A stretch of 64,000 nucleotides of DNA from Acidobacteriota bacterium (GTDB lineage: Bacteria > Acidobacteriota > Blastocatellia > Pyrinomonadales > Pyrinomonadaceae), in assembly GCA_003222975.1 (NCBI GenBank), contig QHXN01000013.1, positions 1 through 64,000 on the forward strand, written 5' to 3'. The notes beneath the pieces are model-generated. The model was not told the DNA's origin. It ran no database searches and saw only the letters and a list, made by a program, of their open reading frames with translations. Shown piece by piece: positions 56,241-64,000 of the stretch; the first letter of the stretch is position 1, and each line of letters begins with the position of its first letter. Made by a program: the position numbers and the translations under genes.

Positions 56241-58466
56241 ATGTCTCGTGTGCCTTCTTGTTTCGCGCCCGGAATGTACAATCGGCTGGCGGGATTCCCC
56301 TTGAAGTTTAGACACCTTGCCATCTTCGTCGCGGTTCTTCTCTCGTCCTTCTCACTCTCCGGCTTCAGTCCCACAGGCCCCGCCCCGGAAGGGCGCGGCA
56401 CCGTCACGGTCGCTTACACGCCGGGCCGACCCGCCAACACTTTCACGCCCTCCGAGGCCCTCGGCGCGGGTGTTGACGGCCACGAAAAGGGCGACACGCG
56501 GCGGATGCTGAACGGTCGCAACGTCCGCGAGATGCTCTCGGCGGGACTCAAGCCGCTGAGCTACCGCCTGCGCACGGAGCTGGGCGACGAAGCTTGGCAC
56601 TGGAACCCCGCGGGCAGTTGGAGCGACGAGAGGCGGAGGCAGGGCTACTGGACTTCGAGCAGTTCCGCCGGAGCGCCGATAACCGTGAGCTACGGCTACA
56701 GGCTGCCGCGGCGCGGAAACACGATAGACCAGGCCAACAACGACGGCTACTCGCGACTCGACGACGGCGACCCGCGCACCTTCTGGAAAAGTAACCCCTA
56801 CCTCGACAGCTTCTACACCGGCGACCCCGACCCGGCGCACACGCAGTGGATTGCTGTTGACCTCGGCGAGAAGAAGCCGGTCAACGCGCTGCGCGTCGTG
56901 TGGGCACAGCCCTTCGCCACGCAGTTCCGAGTCGAGTACGCTTTGACCGATGAGACATTGATGGACAAGCTCTCTTTCAACCCACAAGACACGGAGACCT
57001 GGCACACGTTCCCGCGCGGCGCGGTCTCGGACGGCAAGGGCGGCGATGGCCTCCTGCGCCTTTCGGACACCCCCGTCAGCGTCCGCTACGTGCGGATTCT
57101 GTTGAACGAAAGCTCGCACACTTCGCCCGTCCATTCAGAAGACGTGAGAGACCGACTGGGCTACGCCGTCCGCGAGATCGAACTCGGCCTCGTTGACGCG
57201 CGCGGGCGCTTTCAAGACCGGATTCGCCACGCCGCCGCACACGCCGTGCAGACGCCCGTGTACGTCTCCTCGACAGACCCCTGGCACAGGGCCGCGGACG
57301 TTGACACGCGCGTCGAGCAGCCCGGCCTCGACCTCGTGTTCCAGAGCGGACTGACCAACTCCCTGCCGGCGCTCATCCCCGCAGGAGTCTTGTACGACAC
57401 GCCGGAGAACGCCGCCGCGCTGGTTCTTTACCTTCGGCGGCGGCATTACCCCGTCGAAGGCATTGAGCTTGGCGAAGAGCCTGACGGCCAGTTCGTCTCG
57501 CCGGAGGATTACGGCGCGCTGTACGCACGCTGGGTTAAGACGCTGCGCCCGCTCGACGCCGCGCTGCGGTTCGGCGGCCCAAGCTTCGCGACCATCACGC
57601 CGTTCGAGCCTGAAGAGTCGTCTGAGAAGACATGGCTCAAGCGCTCCCTCGCTTACCTGAAATCACACGAGCTGCTCGACGCTTTCAACTTCTTCACGTT
57701 CGAGTGGTATCCGTTCGACGAAGTGTGCGACCCGACCGCGCCGCAGCTCGCCGCCGCCCCGCGCATGCTGGCCGACGCGCTCGAAGGTCTGCGACCGGGA
57801 CTGCTGCCGGCGGGCGCGCGCGTGTACATCACCGAGTACGGCTACTCGGCCTACGCGAGTGAGGCGGAGGTCGGCTTAGAAGGGGCGCTGCTCAATGCCG
57901 ACACCGTCGGCCTCTTCTTAACCCTCGGCGGCGACCGGGCCTACCTCTACGGTTACGAGCCGAACGAGGTTATCAGCGAGTCGCCCTGCACCTGGGGCAA
58001 TAACATGCTCTTCGGCGTGGGCGAGGGCGGGAGGATTAAATTCAGAACCGCGACCTACTACGGCGCGCGCCTGCTCACCGAAGAATGGGCACGCCCTTCC
58101 GACGCGCGCCTGGAAGTGTTCCCCGCCGCCTCCGACATCCTCGACCGACAAGGACAGCCGCTCGTCACCGCCTACTCACTGCGACGGCCCGACGGCCACT
58201 GGTCGCTCCTTTTAATCAACAAAGACCCGCTGAAGTCCTGGGACGTTGACGTGAAAATCCTCGACCGTCAGACCGGCGACTCCTCTCGACTGCGACTCCC
58301 CGCAGACTTCTATCAATACTCGCGCGCACAGTACGCCTGGCAACCCGAACGCGAACGCGGCCACCCGCTCCGCGACCTCGCGCCCGCGCACACCGTTCTG
58401 CCTCCAGGCGCGGCGTCAAACGTCCGCCTCCCTCCATACTCGCTGACCATCGTCAGCGAGAAATGA
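56241..58466 (+). CDS. Exported discoidin-domain protein with glycosidase-like barrel
   Basis: After a signal segment (FRHLAIFVAVLLSSFSLSGF) there is a discoidin/F5/8C-like region (YSRLDDGDPRTFWKSNPYLD, then QWIAVDLGEKKPVNALRVVW and VSVRYVRILLNE). From about residue 370 a clan-A-like barrel follows with PVEGIELGEEPDGQF and VYITEYGYSAY, plausible acid/base and nucleophile glutamates, and a final beta domain. It may be a distant GH39/GH44-like enzyme acting on an extracellular polysaccharide; no family assignment is secure. Start uncertain among TTG 56232, ATG 56241 and ATG 56274. Confidence 0.72.
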   Translation: MSRVPSCFAPGMYNRLAGFPLKFRHLAIFVAVLLSSFSLSGFSPTGPAPEGRGTVTVAYTPGRPANTFTPSEALGAGVDGHEKGDTRRMLNGRNVREMLSAGLKPLSYRLRTELGDEAWHWNPAGSWSDERRRQGYWTSSSSAGAPITVSYGYRLPRRGNTIDQANNDGYSRLDDGDPRTFWKSNPYLDSFYTGDPDPAHTQWIAVDLGEKKPVNALRVVWAQPFATQFRVEYALTDETLMDKLSFNPQDTETWHTFPRGAVSDGKGGDGLLRLSDTPVSVRYVRILLNESSHTSPVHSEDVRDRLGYAVREIELGLVDARGRFQDRIRHAAAHAVQTPVYVSSTDPWHRAADVDTRVEQPGLDLVFQSGLTNSLPALIPAGVLYDTPENAAALVLYLRRRHYPVEGIELGEEPDGQFVSPEDYGALYARWVKTLRPLDAALRFGGPSFATITPFEPEESSEKTWLKRSLAYLKSHELLDAFNFFTFEWYPFDEVCDPTAPQLAAAPRMLADALEGLRPGLLPAGARVYITEYGYSAYASEAEVGLEGALLNADTVGLFLTLGGDRAYLYGYEPNEVISESPCTWGNNMLFGVGEGGRIKFRTATYYGARLLTEEWARPSDARLEVFPAASDILDRQGQPLVTAYSLRRPDGHWSLLLINKDPLKSWDVDVKILDRQTGDSSRLRLPADFYQYSRAQYAWQPERERGHPLRDLAPAHTVLPPGAASNVRLPPYSLTIVSEK

Positions 58467-58506
58467 TTGCCGCCCGTCGAAATTTCCCACGCGCCATTCC
58501 CTAAAA

Positions 58507-60828
58507 TCAGGGATGTTCTTTCCCCTTGCCTCCGTGTCCTTGAGCCTGCGGCTGCGGCTTTGCGGCCTGCGGCTGAGGTTGCGGTCTCGCGGCTTGCGGT
58601 TGTGGTCTCGCGGCTTGCGGCGGCGGCCCTTGCCTGCGTTCGACGTTTTGCTGAGGCGGCGGCCCCTGCTGTCGCACCTGCGGCGGCGGCCTCTGCGCCT
58701 GCGGCTGTGGCCGCTGCTGCTCCCGCTCGACGCGCGGGCGGGCCTGCGGCGGCGGGGCTTGCCGAATCGCCTGCTGCCGCACTTGCTGCTGTTGGACGCG
58801 CGCTCTGACCTGCTGTTCCCTCTGCGCGGCCTGCTGTGCATGCTGCGCCGCGGCCTGACGGTTCGCCTGCCGCTGGGCTTCTATCTGCTGCTGCGACGCG
58901 GTGCGCTGCTGTTGGCGCGCGGCCAAAGCCTGCTGACGCTCGGCCTCCCTCTGCGCCTGCTGTTGCTGCCTCAGTCCAACCTGTTCTCCCTGCGCGCGCT
59001 GCCGCTCGGCCATGCGCGCAGCCCTGTCGTTCGTCGCCTGCGGCGCGACGCCCGGCGAAGGCGTTCGCTGTTGCTGAGCCGCGGCGCGTTGCTGCCCTCT
59101 GTTCTGCCGTTCAAGCTGTTGCAACTGGCGTCGGGCGTCTCGGTTTCCGCGCCCGGCCTCCGCCGCAAGCGCGGCCATCTGCAAGCCTCGTTGCTGATCT
59201 ATCACGGGCGCGCCCGCACGCCCCGCCGCTTGATTCGGCGCGGGCTGGCCCGCCTGGTTAGTCGCTTGCGCGGTCGAAGCCTGTCGCTCGTCCCTGAACT
59301 GAAGCTGCTGCCTCCTCCGATTTTCGGGGACTGCCTCGACGCGGAGCGACTGCGCCGGGTTCGGCATGAACGGCGCGGCGGCGGGCGCGGTGCTCGCGAT
59401 GACGCGCGTGTCTTCCAAACGGCGAGCAACGTCCGGCGGCACTTCAAACCGGCGTCGCCCCGCGGGCGCTTGCAGCGCCGCCTGACGCAGCGCGTCAGCG
59501 GTCAATGGGTCGAACACCGGTCGGACTTGCGCGAGCGCCTGCGGGTCAACCCTCGTGACCACGCGCTCGTTGATGACGTTGCCCAGATACTGCACCGGCA
59601 CGACCGTCACCGCCCCCGGCGCATTCAAATTAACCAACTGCCCCTGCACGACGGGCGAGCCGCCGACGTAGTGCGGCTGCCAGTTCGCGTCGTAGTAGGT
59701 CGGCACGTATGGGTCGCCTGGGCCGAGCGGAACCCAGCCGATCTCGTTCGCCTGCGTCAGAGGCAGGTACGCCACCAGCGCGGGCGAATAGGCGGGCTGC
59801 GTGTTCACGGCTTCGGGAATCCAGAACCATTGGTTGTTGACGGAGGCCCAGCGCCCGTAGTGATAAGGCGCGTAGCCCCACGGCTCGCTTGAGACCCACG
59901 TCAGGCCATACGGGTCGCTCACGTCCCAATAACCCGACTGGTAAGGAACCCAGCCCGCGTCAACGCGCGGGTGCCAGCAGTGGCCGTAGCCGCTTACGTC
60001 CTGCCAGTCGCCGTAAGCGTCGAGGTCTTCGACGCCCGGAATCACGTCGCTCACGTAGCGGTAGCTGACGAAGCGGTTAGAAGGGTCGTAGTAATAAGGG
60101 TCGTTCAAGTATGCGTTGTAGTCGCTGTAGCGCCCGTCGTAGATTCGCGGGTAGCGGTAGCCGTAGTAATCGTTCAGAAGATTACCCGCGTAACCGGGGT
60201 CGAGGCGCGAGAGGGCAACGTCCGCCGCGGTCTGGCCGAGGAGCGTGAGCATCTCGCCCTTGCCGATCTGCCCCGTGCCGCCCAGGCCGACGACCCGCGC
60301 CAGCCCGTTCAGCACGGAGACGTATGCGCTGCCGTTATCGTTATAGCCGACCTCGTAGAGTCCCGGCTGGTCTAAGTCCACTGCGCCGAACGGCGTCGCC
60401 ACCTCGAACAACTGACCCGGCGAGAGCGCCCCTACGTCGAACATCGCCGAGCCGTCGCGCAGGGCGAGCTGCGTTCTGTCCGGCGCGAGGTACATCACGT
60501 CGAGCGACGTGCGCGGGTTGAGGCGCGCGAAGTTGCGCCCGGTGAACGCGACCGCCGCGCGCGAGTTGTCGCGCGCGTAGATGCGGTCGCCGACCGAGAC
60601 CGGCGTGTTCGTCGTGGCCTCAAGCCACTGCTGCGCGTTCGACCCTCCGGCGGCGTTGCGGCTGACACCCACCTGCCCGTCAACGCGCTCGATGCGCGCG
60701 GCGCTCGGAAGCGCTTGCGCCTCGCTCACTTGTTGGTGCCTGACCCAGAGCGCGGCGGCGACCCCGCCAATCAACGCACAGGCGAGCGCCACCAACGTTA
60801 TGTGCGGCCATACCTTTAATTGCCTCAT
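58507..60828 (-). CDS. FecR/DUF6600 surface protein with long Q/P/R-rich tail
   Basis: A signal anchor (about residues 8-30) is followed by a FecR domain (RIERVDGQVGVSRNAAGG to about 180, with VSVGDRIYARDNSRAAVAF). A DUF6600 region rich in Tyr/Trp-Gly motifs (GWVPYQSGYWDVSDPYGLTW, GYAPYHYGRWASVNNQWFWI) comes next. From about residue 500 the chain is dominated by Gln, Arg, Ala and Pro, ending QAQGHGGKGKEHP, and is surely disordered. Acidobacterial homologues with this layout are common and uncharacterised. ATG 60828 follows GAGGGGGG. A sigma54-like promoter lies about 60 bases upstream. Confidence 0.83.
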   Translation of the reverse strand: MRQLKVWPHITLVALACALIGGVAAALWVRHQQVSEAQALPSAARIERVDGQVGVSRNAAGGSNAQQWLEATTNTPVSVGDRIYARDNSRAAVAFTGRNFARLNPRTSLDVMYLAPDRTQLALRDGSAMFDVGALSPGQLFEVATPFGAVDLDQPGLYEVGYNDNGSAYVSVLNGLARVVGLGGTGQIGKGEMLTLLGQTAADVALSRLDPGYAGNLLNDYYGYRYPRIYDGRYSDYNAYLNDPYYYDPSNRFVSYRYVSDVIPGVEDLDAYGDWQDVSGYGHCWHPRVDAGWVPYQSGYWDVSDPYGLTWVSSEPWGYAPYHYGRWASVNNQWFWIPEAVNTQPAYSPALVAYLPLTQANEIGWVPLGPGDPYVPTYYDANWQPHYVGGSPVVQGQLVNLNAPGAVTVVPVQYLGNVINERVVTRVDPQALAQVRPVFDPLTADALRQAALQAPAGRRRFEVPPDVARRLEDTRVIASTAPAAAPFMPNPAQSLRVEAVPENRRRQQLQFRDERQASTAQATNQAGQPAPNQAAGRAGAPVIDQQRGLQMAALAAEAGRGNRDARRQLQQLERQNRGQQRAAAQQQRTPSPGVAPQATNDRAARMAERQRAQGEQVGLRQQQQAQREAERQQALAARQQQRTASQQQIEAQRQANRQAAAQHAQQAAQREQQVRARVQQQQVRQQAIRQAPPPQARPRVEREQQRPQPQAQRPPPQVRQQGPPPQQNVERRQGPPPQAARPQPQAARPQPQPQAAKPQPQAQGHGGKGKEHP

Positions 60829-60887
60829 AAAATAGTTCCCCCCTCGCACACTTCTACTAACCCGTCGGGCTTTTTATGTATCAGGTT

Positions 60888-60904
60888 CGCAATCAGCATG
60901 CCGA
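60888..60904 (-). promoter_or_regulatory. Candidate sigma54 promoter of the FecR/DUF6600 gene
   Basis: On the minus strand TCGGCATGCTGATTGCG has GGCA at -24 and TTGC at -12 in correct register, sharing CGGCATGC-N3-TTGC with the sites at 30206 and 40657. Predicted start is about 50 bases before ATG 60828. Confidence 0.5.
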
Positions 60905-61104
60905 ACCGCGGACGCGAAGGGGCGGGAGTTTTAATTATTTAGACAAGGCACTTAGCCGAATGAGACGTTGCGGCCCGTTTGAACTCGCCTGTGTGAAAAA
61001 CAGGCGCTTGCGGCCCATATCGTGCGCCTTCAACGACGATCCGCGCAGTTACGCCGCGATCTGCGGTAGAATGTTTGAAGCTATCTAAATTCGGAGGGAA
61101 GCCG

Positions 61105-62043
61105 ATGCAGCCTACAAAACCGGATGGCCCCGAAGAAGTCGGCGGCTGGCCGAGCCTGCCTTTCGACGAATGGCGCGAGACGTGCGCGACGCTCCACATG
61201 TGGACGCAGGTCGTCGGCAAGGTGCGACTCGCGCAGGCCCCGCACGTGAACCACTGGTGGCAGGTTCCACTCTACGTCACCGCGCGCGGGCTGACTACTT
61301 CGCCGATGCCTTACGGCGAGCGCACGTTCCAGGTTGACTTCGACTTCATCAGCCACAGGCTTTTGATCGAGACGACCGACGGCGACTCGCGCGAGATGAG
61401 ACTCGCCCCGCGCACGGTCGCGGACTTCTACCGCGAGTTTATGTCCGCCCTGCGCTCGCTCGGCCTTGAGGTGAAGATTTGGACGACGCCCGTCGAGGTC
61501 GCAAACCCCGTCCCGTTCGAGGAGGACGAGACGCACGCCGCCTACGACGCGGAGTATGCGAACCGCTTCTGGCGCGTGCTCGTGCAGGCGGATCGAGTGC
61601 TTCACAAGTTCCGCTCGCGCTTTCTGGGCAAGTGCAGCCCCGTGCACTTCTTCTGGGGCAGCTTCGACCTCGCCGTGACGCGCTTCTCCGGCAGACGCGC
61701 GCCCCAACACCCCGGCGCGCCCGGCGTTCCCGACTTCATCACGCGCGAGGCCTACTCGCACGAGGTCTCAAGCGCGGGCCTCTGGCCGGGCGGCGACGCC
61801 CTGCCGCAGCCGATCTTCTACGCCTACGCCTACCCTGAGCCGGAAGGCTTCAAGGACTACTCAGTCCGCCCCGACGAAGCTTATTACAACACGGACTTCC
61901 GCGAGTTCGTCCTGCCTTACGAGGCCGTGCGCCGCGCGGCAGACCGCGACCGCGCGCTCCTCGAATTCTTGCAGACGACCTACGAGGCCGCTGCCGACCC
62001 AGGGCGCTGGGATCGCGCTTCGCTTGAGCACAAGGCGGATTAA
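61105..62043 (+). CDS. DUF5996 family protein
   Basis: A 312-residue cytoplasmic protein from ATG 61105 (GGAGGGAAGCCG just upstream). The pattern WPSLPFDEWRETCATLHMWT, VNHWWQVPLYVTARGL, FWGSFDLAVTRFSGRRAP and the C-terminal EGFKDYSVRPDEAYYN is that of DUF5996. Family proteins are about 300 residues and widespread in soil bacteria; the function is not known. It is transcribed convergently with the next gene, a strong hairpin lying between. Confidence 0.85.
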   Translation: MQPTKPDGPEEVGGWPSLPFDEWRETCATLHMWTQVVGKVRLAQAPHVNHWWQVPLYVTARGLTTSPMPYGERTFQVDFDFISHRLLIETTDGDSREMRLAPRTVADFYREFMSALRSLGLEVKIWTTPVEVANPVPFEEDETHAAYDAEYANRFWRVLVQADRVLHKFRSRFLGKCSPVHFFWGSFDLAVTRFSGRRAPQHPGAPGVPDFITREAYSHEVSSAGLWPGGDALPQPIFYAYAYPEPEGFKDYSVRPDEAYYNTDFREFVLPYEAVRRAADRDRALLEFLQTTYEAAADPGRWDRASLEHKAD

Positions 62044-62070
62044 GCGGCGAGAAATATAGCTAATGATAGT

Positions 62071-62120
62071 GCCGCGCTCGCCGCTCAGACTCCCGGCGGA
62101 AGTCTGAGCGGCGGCGCGGC
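62071..62120. terminator. Bidirectional hairpin terminator
   Basis: A GC-rich stem of about 20 pairs with a single bulge (core GCCGCTCAGACT with AGTCTGAGCGGC) and nine-base loop lies between the convergent DUF5996 gene (stop 62043) and the minus-strand gene (stop 62159). Confidence 0.8.
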
Positions 62121-62158
62121 ACGCGTCGGCAAGACCGGCGCGCGTGGCTCGGAAGACG

Positions 62159-63205
62159 CTAGTGTGCCGGCAGCGGGTGCGGGGCCGGTATCGGGCCTTC
62201 CGGCCCCTTGACCGCGTTGGAGTATTGGAACTGCACCGGGACAGTTCCACCCCCGCTCGTTAAGGGCACCTCTTTCATTATCAGGTTGAGGGCCGGGCCG
62301 ACTTCGCTCATCGGGAAGTCGCCGCACTCCTCGCCCTGCCTTGAGACCCAGCCGAGGAACCTGGCCCCGTTCGGATCGTTGCCGGCCTTGATGGCGTCCT
62401 CGACATCGGCGTCCGTCCGGGCCTCGTTCAACTCGTGGTAGAAGGTCGCGACGATGTTCTTCCATGGCTCGTTGAAGGCGACGATGCCGTTCTCGGTTCC
62501 GTCGGGGCGGCGCTCGGAAAAGACGCCAACCGCGTAATAGACGGTCACCTGTGGGGTGATGTGTACCGAACCGTGATAGCCGCCCAGCCCTTCGAGCGAG
62601 CTGTCCTCCTCCTCCGGGTGAACCGGGTTGTGGGCCGCCGCTGCCGATTGAACCGGGTGGGTCGTGGCGGTGTTGGTGGGGGCCGCGTCGGCATTCAGGA
62701 CTGTGCCACTGGGAAGCATGAAGTTGAAGACCGTCGAGCCGAGGTTGAATCCGTTCAGCTTACCTTGCTGCTGGAGCTGTGTGACCAAGCGCTCCACGTC
62801 CCCTTGGGAGAAGACGGCGGGCTTCGCCCCGGCGAGGATTTGAGACGGCTTGAAGGTGCTCGTGATCGGCTGGTTGTTGAAATACTGAACCATCACGTTG
62901 TTGAGGTTCTTGTCCGACATGGCCGCCGCAAGGGCCTTGTCTATGTTTTGAATGTCGCTGGTCTTCCACGAGTTGGGGCCGCCGACGAAGAAGTTGGTGA
63001 AGGTCAGGTTCTGAATGGTCTTCCCGCCGTGGAAGACCAGGTTGTGTTTCGGCGTCGGGTGCAATCCCGGCGCAATCGCTTCGGGCTGTAGCTTCGCGCC
63101 GGCGGGCAATCCGGCGCGCGCGCGGTACGACTTCTCGGCCTTAGAACCCTTCGCCGTGACGACGTTCATGGGGCGAGACTTGGAAGACTCTTCCTGGCTT
63201 GACAT
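62159..63205 (-). CDS. EXORDIUM/phi-1-like hypothetical protein
   Basis: ATG 63205 follows CAAGGAGATCAAATCT, a strong binding site. The 348 residues have no signal peptide. The middle part reads LVFHGGKTIQNLTFTNFFVG (residues about 56-75). The C-terminal part contains VATFYHELNEARTDADVED, GWVSRQGEECGDFP, the HE..EA.TD ... GW ... E.GD pattern of EXO/phosphate-induced-1-like bacterial proteins and some putative zincins, although HExxH is absent. Role unknown. The transglycosylase-like gene upstream is on the same strand. Confidence 0.55.
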   Translation of the reverse strand: MSSQEESSKSRPMNVVTAKGSKAEKSYRARAGLPAGAKLQPEAIAPGLHPTPKHNLVFHGGKTIQNLTFTNFFVGGPNSWKTSDIQNIDKALAAAMSDKNLNNVMVQYFNNQPITSTFKPSQILAGAKPAVFSQGDVERLVTQLQQQGKLNGFNLGSTVFNFMLPSGTVLNADAAPTNTATTHPVQSAAAAHNPVHPEEEDSSLEGLGGYHGSVHITPQVTVYYAVGVFSERRPDGTENGIVAFNEPWKNIVATFYHELNEARTDADVEDAIKAGNDPNGARFLGWVSRQGEECGDFPMSEVGPALNLIMKEVPLTSGGGTVPVQFQYSNAVKGPEGPIPAPHPLPAH

Positions 63206-63439
63206 AGATTTGATCTCCTTGAAGTGCGCTCAGTGGTGATTCACTTTCAGCCGTGGCGCGGCTTTCTTCCTATCGCCACAGCCATGCTTTTCTTACCCCG
63301 CCTAACGTTTCCACTTGTGTATGCGAGGTCAGGGCGAAACGTTTCAAGGGACGGCGGGGGCTGGATCAGGGGCGGAAGATACTCACTTCAAACCGACACA
63401 CTGCCGAGCACTACGTCTACACATCGCTGATAGAAAACG

Positions 63440-63477
63440 TGAAGGGCGCAGGAGCATTATCGCCCCCACGCCCTTCA
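63440..63477 (-). terminator. Rho-independent terminator of the transglycosylase-like gene
   Basis: TGAAGGGCG and CGCCCTTCA form a nine-pair stem; on the minus strand it is followed by CGTTTTCT. It lies about 50 bases after the gene's stop. The remainder of the 320-base gap to 63205 shows nothing else. Confidence 0.65.
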
Positions 63478-63524
63478 TGTCCGTCTATGCCGAAGCCGCG
63501 CCACGCGCAGCGTGAAGCACGCCT

Positions 63525-64000
63525 CTACTTCTGAGTTGCGCCGATGACAACCTGCGACGGCGGCGGCTGCGACTTGTCGCCGCCGCGGTTCTTGAACTGT
63601 ACGAGTCCTTCGAGGGATTGATAAATCTGGAGGTACATCTGCGTCTCGCGTGGGATGAGCGTGCGCCAGGCCGTGCCGCCGCGGCGCAGGTAGAGCGGCA
63701 GGTGCGCGGGGTTCGAGTTATAGCCGGCGGCGACCAGCTCGGCCTGCGTCGCGTCGTGGCTCGCAATCGCGGCGGTGATGTCAGGGTCGAAAGCCATGCC
63801 GTCCCAGGTGTCCTGCATGTAGAGGAGCATCGCTTCCAGGGCGTTGCCGTGGTTGCGCATCCCCAGGACGAAGTCCGGGTTGAGGCCGACGCCGGGGTGC
63901 GCGCTCCTCATCATCTGGTAAGTCGAAGGGATCATCTGCACCATGCCGCCCGCGCCCGCCGAACTCACCGAGTAGCGGAAGGTGTCGAGCTGGTTGAGCG
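63525..64000 (-). CDS. Lytic-transglycosylase-like protein, C-terminal part (runs off right edge)
   Basis: The open frame enters from the right edge (LNQLDTFRYSVSSAGAGG MVQMIPSTYQMMRS) and ends at 63525. SAGAGGMVQMIPSTYQMM is the SLT-type motif that follows the catalytic glutamate, which would lie just beyond the window. The downstream helices include NHGNALEAMLLYMQDTWDGM and GYNSNPAHLPLYLRRG, matching the GYNxGP-type motif of the lysozyme-like fold. It would cleave peptidoglycan. About 158 residues are visible. Confidence 0.7.
   Translation of the reverse strand, partial: LNQLDTFRYSVSSAGAGGMVQMIPSTYQMMRSAHPGVGLNPDFVLGMRNHGNALEAMLLYMQDTWDGMAFDPDITAAIASHDATQAELVAAGYNSNPAHLPLYLRRGGTAWRTLIPRETQMYLQIYQSLEGLVQFKNRGGDKSQPPPSQVVIGATQK

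Noticed and set aside
58513-59892. 459-codon plus-strand frame opposite the FecR/DUF6600 gene
   Set aside because: It is the Leu/Arg-rich antisense of the Gln/Pro-rich tail and lacks any domain.

Overview
The window is a GC-rich bacterial chromosome segment. The gene content points to the Acidobacteriota, most likely class Blastocatellia. The reasons are a remnant of an actinobacterial/acidobacterial-type (group 1h) [NiFe]-hydrogenase locus, an Oar-like TonB receptor with an N-terminal carboxypeptidase-regulatory domain, a subtilase with GVVIGD repeats, a FecR/DUF6600 protein, DUF5947/DUF6084/DUF5996 proteins, and palindromic intergenic repeats built from short reiterated words. This taxonomic call is an inference. 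There is no rRNA, tRNA or CRISPR array that I can recognise.

Layout. 1-2001 (minus): a decaying hydrogenase operon end, with a truncated large subunit, frameshifted DUF5947 and DUF6084 genes and the start of a further accessory gene. 2281-8098 (minus): a periplasmic molybdenum aldehyde oxidoreductase operon (paoA, paoB, a paoC-paoD fusion, mocA) in which the catalytic subunit appears to have lost its C-terminal active-site segment. 8539-13789: Na+/H+ antiporter, a histidine kinase cut off after its phosphoacceptor helix, a zinc-ribbon membrane protein, aquaporin, and a scar containing an MFS fragment and an IS3-family right end. 13822-20621 (minus): a sugar locus of ROK regulator, TonB receptor and GH2 enzyme. 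21094-27098: a signalling cluster of PilZ protein, sigma54 activator, two response regulators and a membrane hybrid kinase. 27123-36529 (minus): GNAT enzyme, subtilase, DUF1440 protein, TPR protein, peroxiredoxin and a GH44 chimera.

37070-50458 (plus) is the most interesting block. It holds a 38-residue membrane peptide behind a sigma54-type promoter, a membrane histidine kinase and an NtrC-type activator. After these comes a nine-gene operon, itself behind a sigma54-like promoter: radical SAM/SPASM enzyme, two-gene ABC exporter, two MGDG-synthase-type glycosyltransferases, polysaccharide deacetylase, HAD phosphatase, class III aminotransferase and a PaaK/CoF-synthetase-like adenylating enzyme. 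The set reads like synthesis and export of an amino-modified glycolipid or related envelope metabolite under nitrogen-regulator-type control. The product is unknown. The three longest internal gaps and the 3' end of the operon each carry a palindromic repeat.

50569-56041 (minus) adds a GT4 and two tandem-duplicated GT2 glycosyltransferases, a small charged protein and a B12-binding radical SAM protein. 56241-64000 holds a discoidin-type putative glycosidase, a FecR/DUF6600 protein behind another sigma54-like promoter, DUF5996, a putative metallopeptidase-like protein and the 3' part of a lytic-transglycosylase-like gene running off the right edge.

Five sigma54-like -24/-12 sites (upstream of 23525, 30129, 37070, 40757 and 60828) and two sigma54 activators suggest that much of the surface and secretion content of this region belongs to sigma54 regulons. 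All functional statements rest on motif recognition by eye, because no database search could be run.
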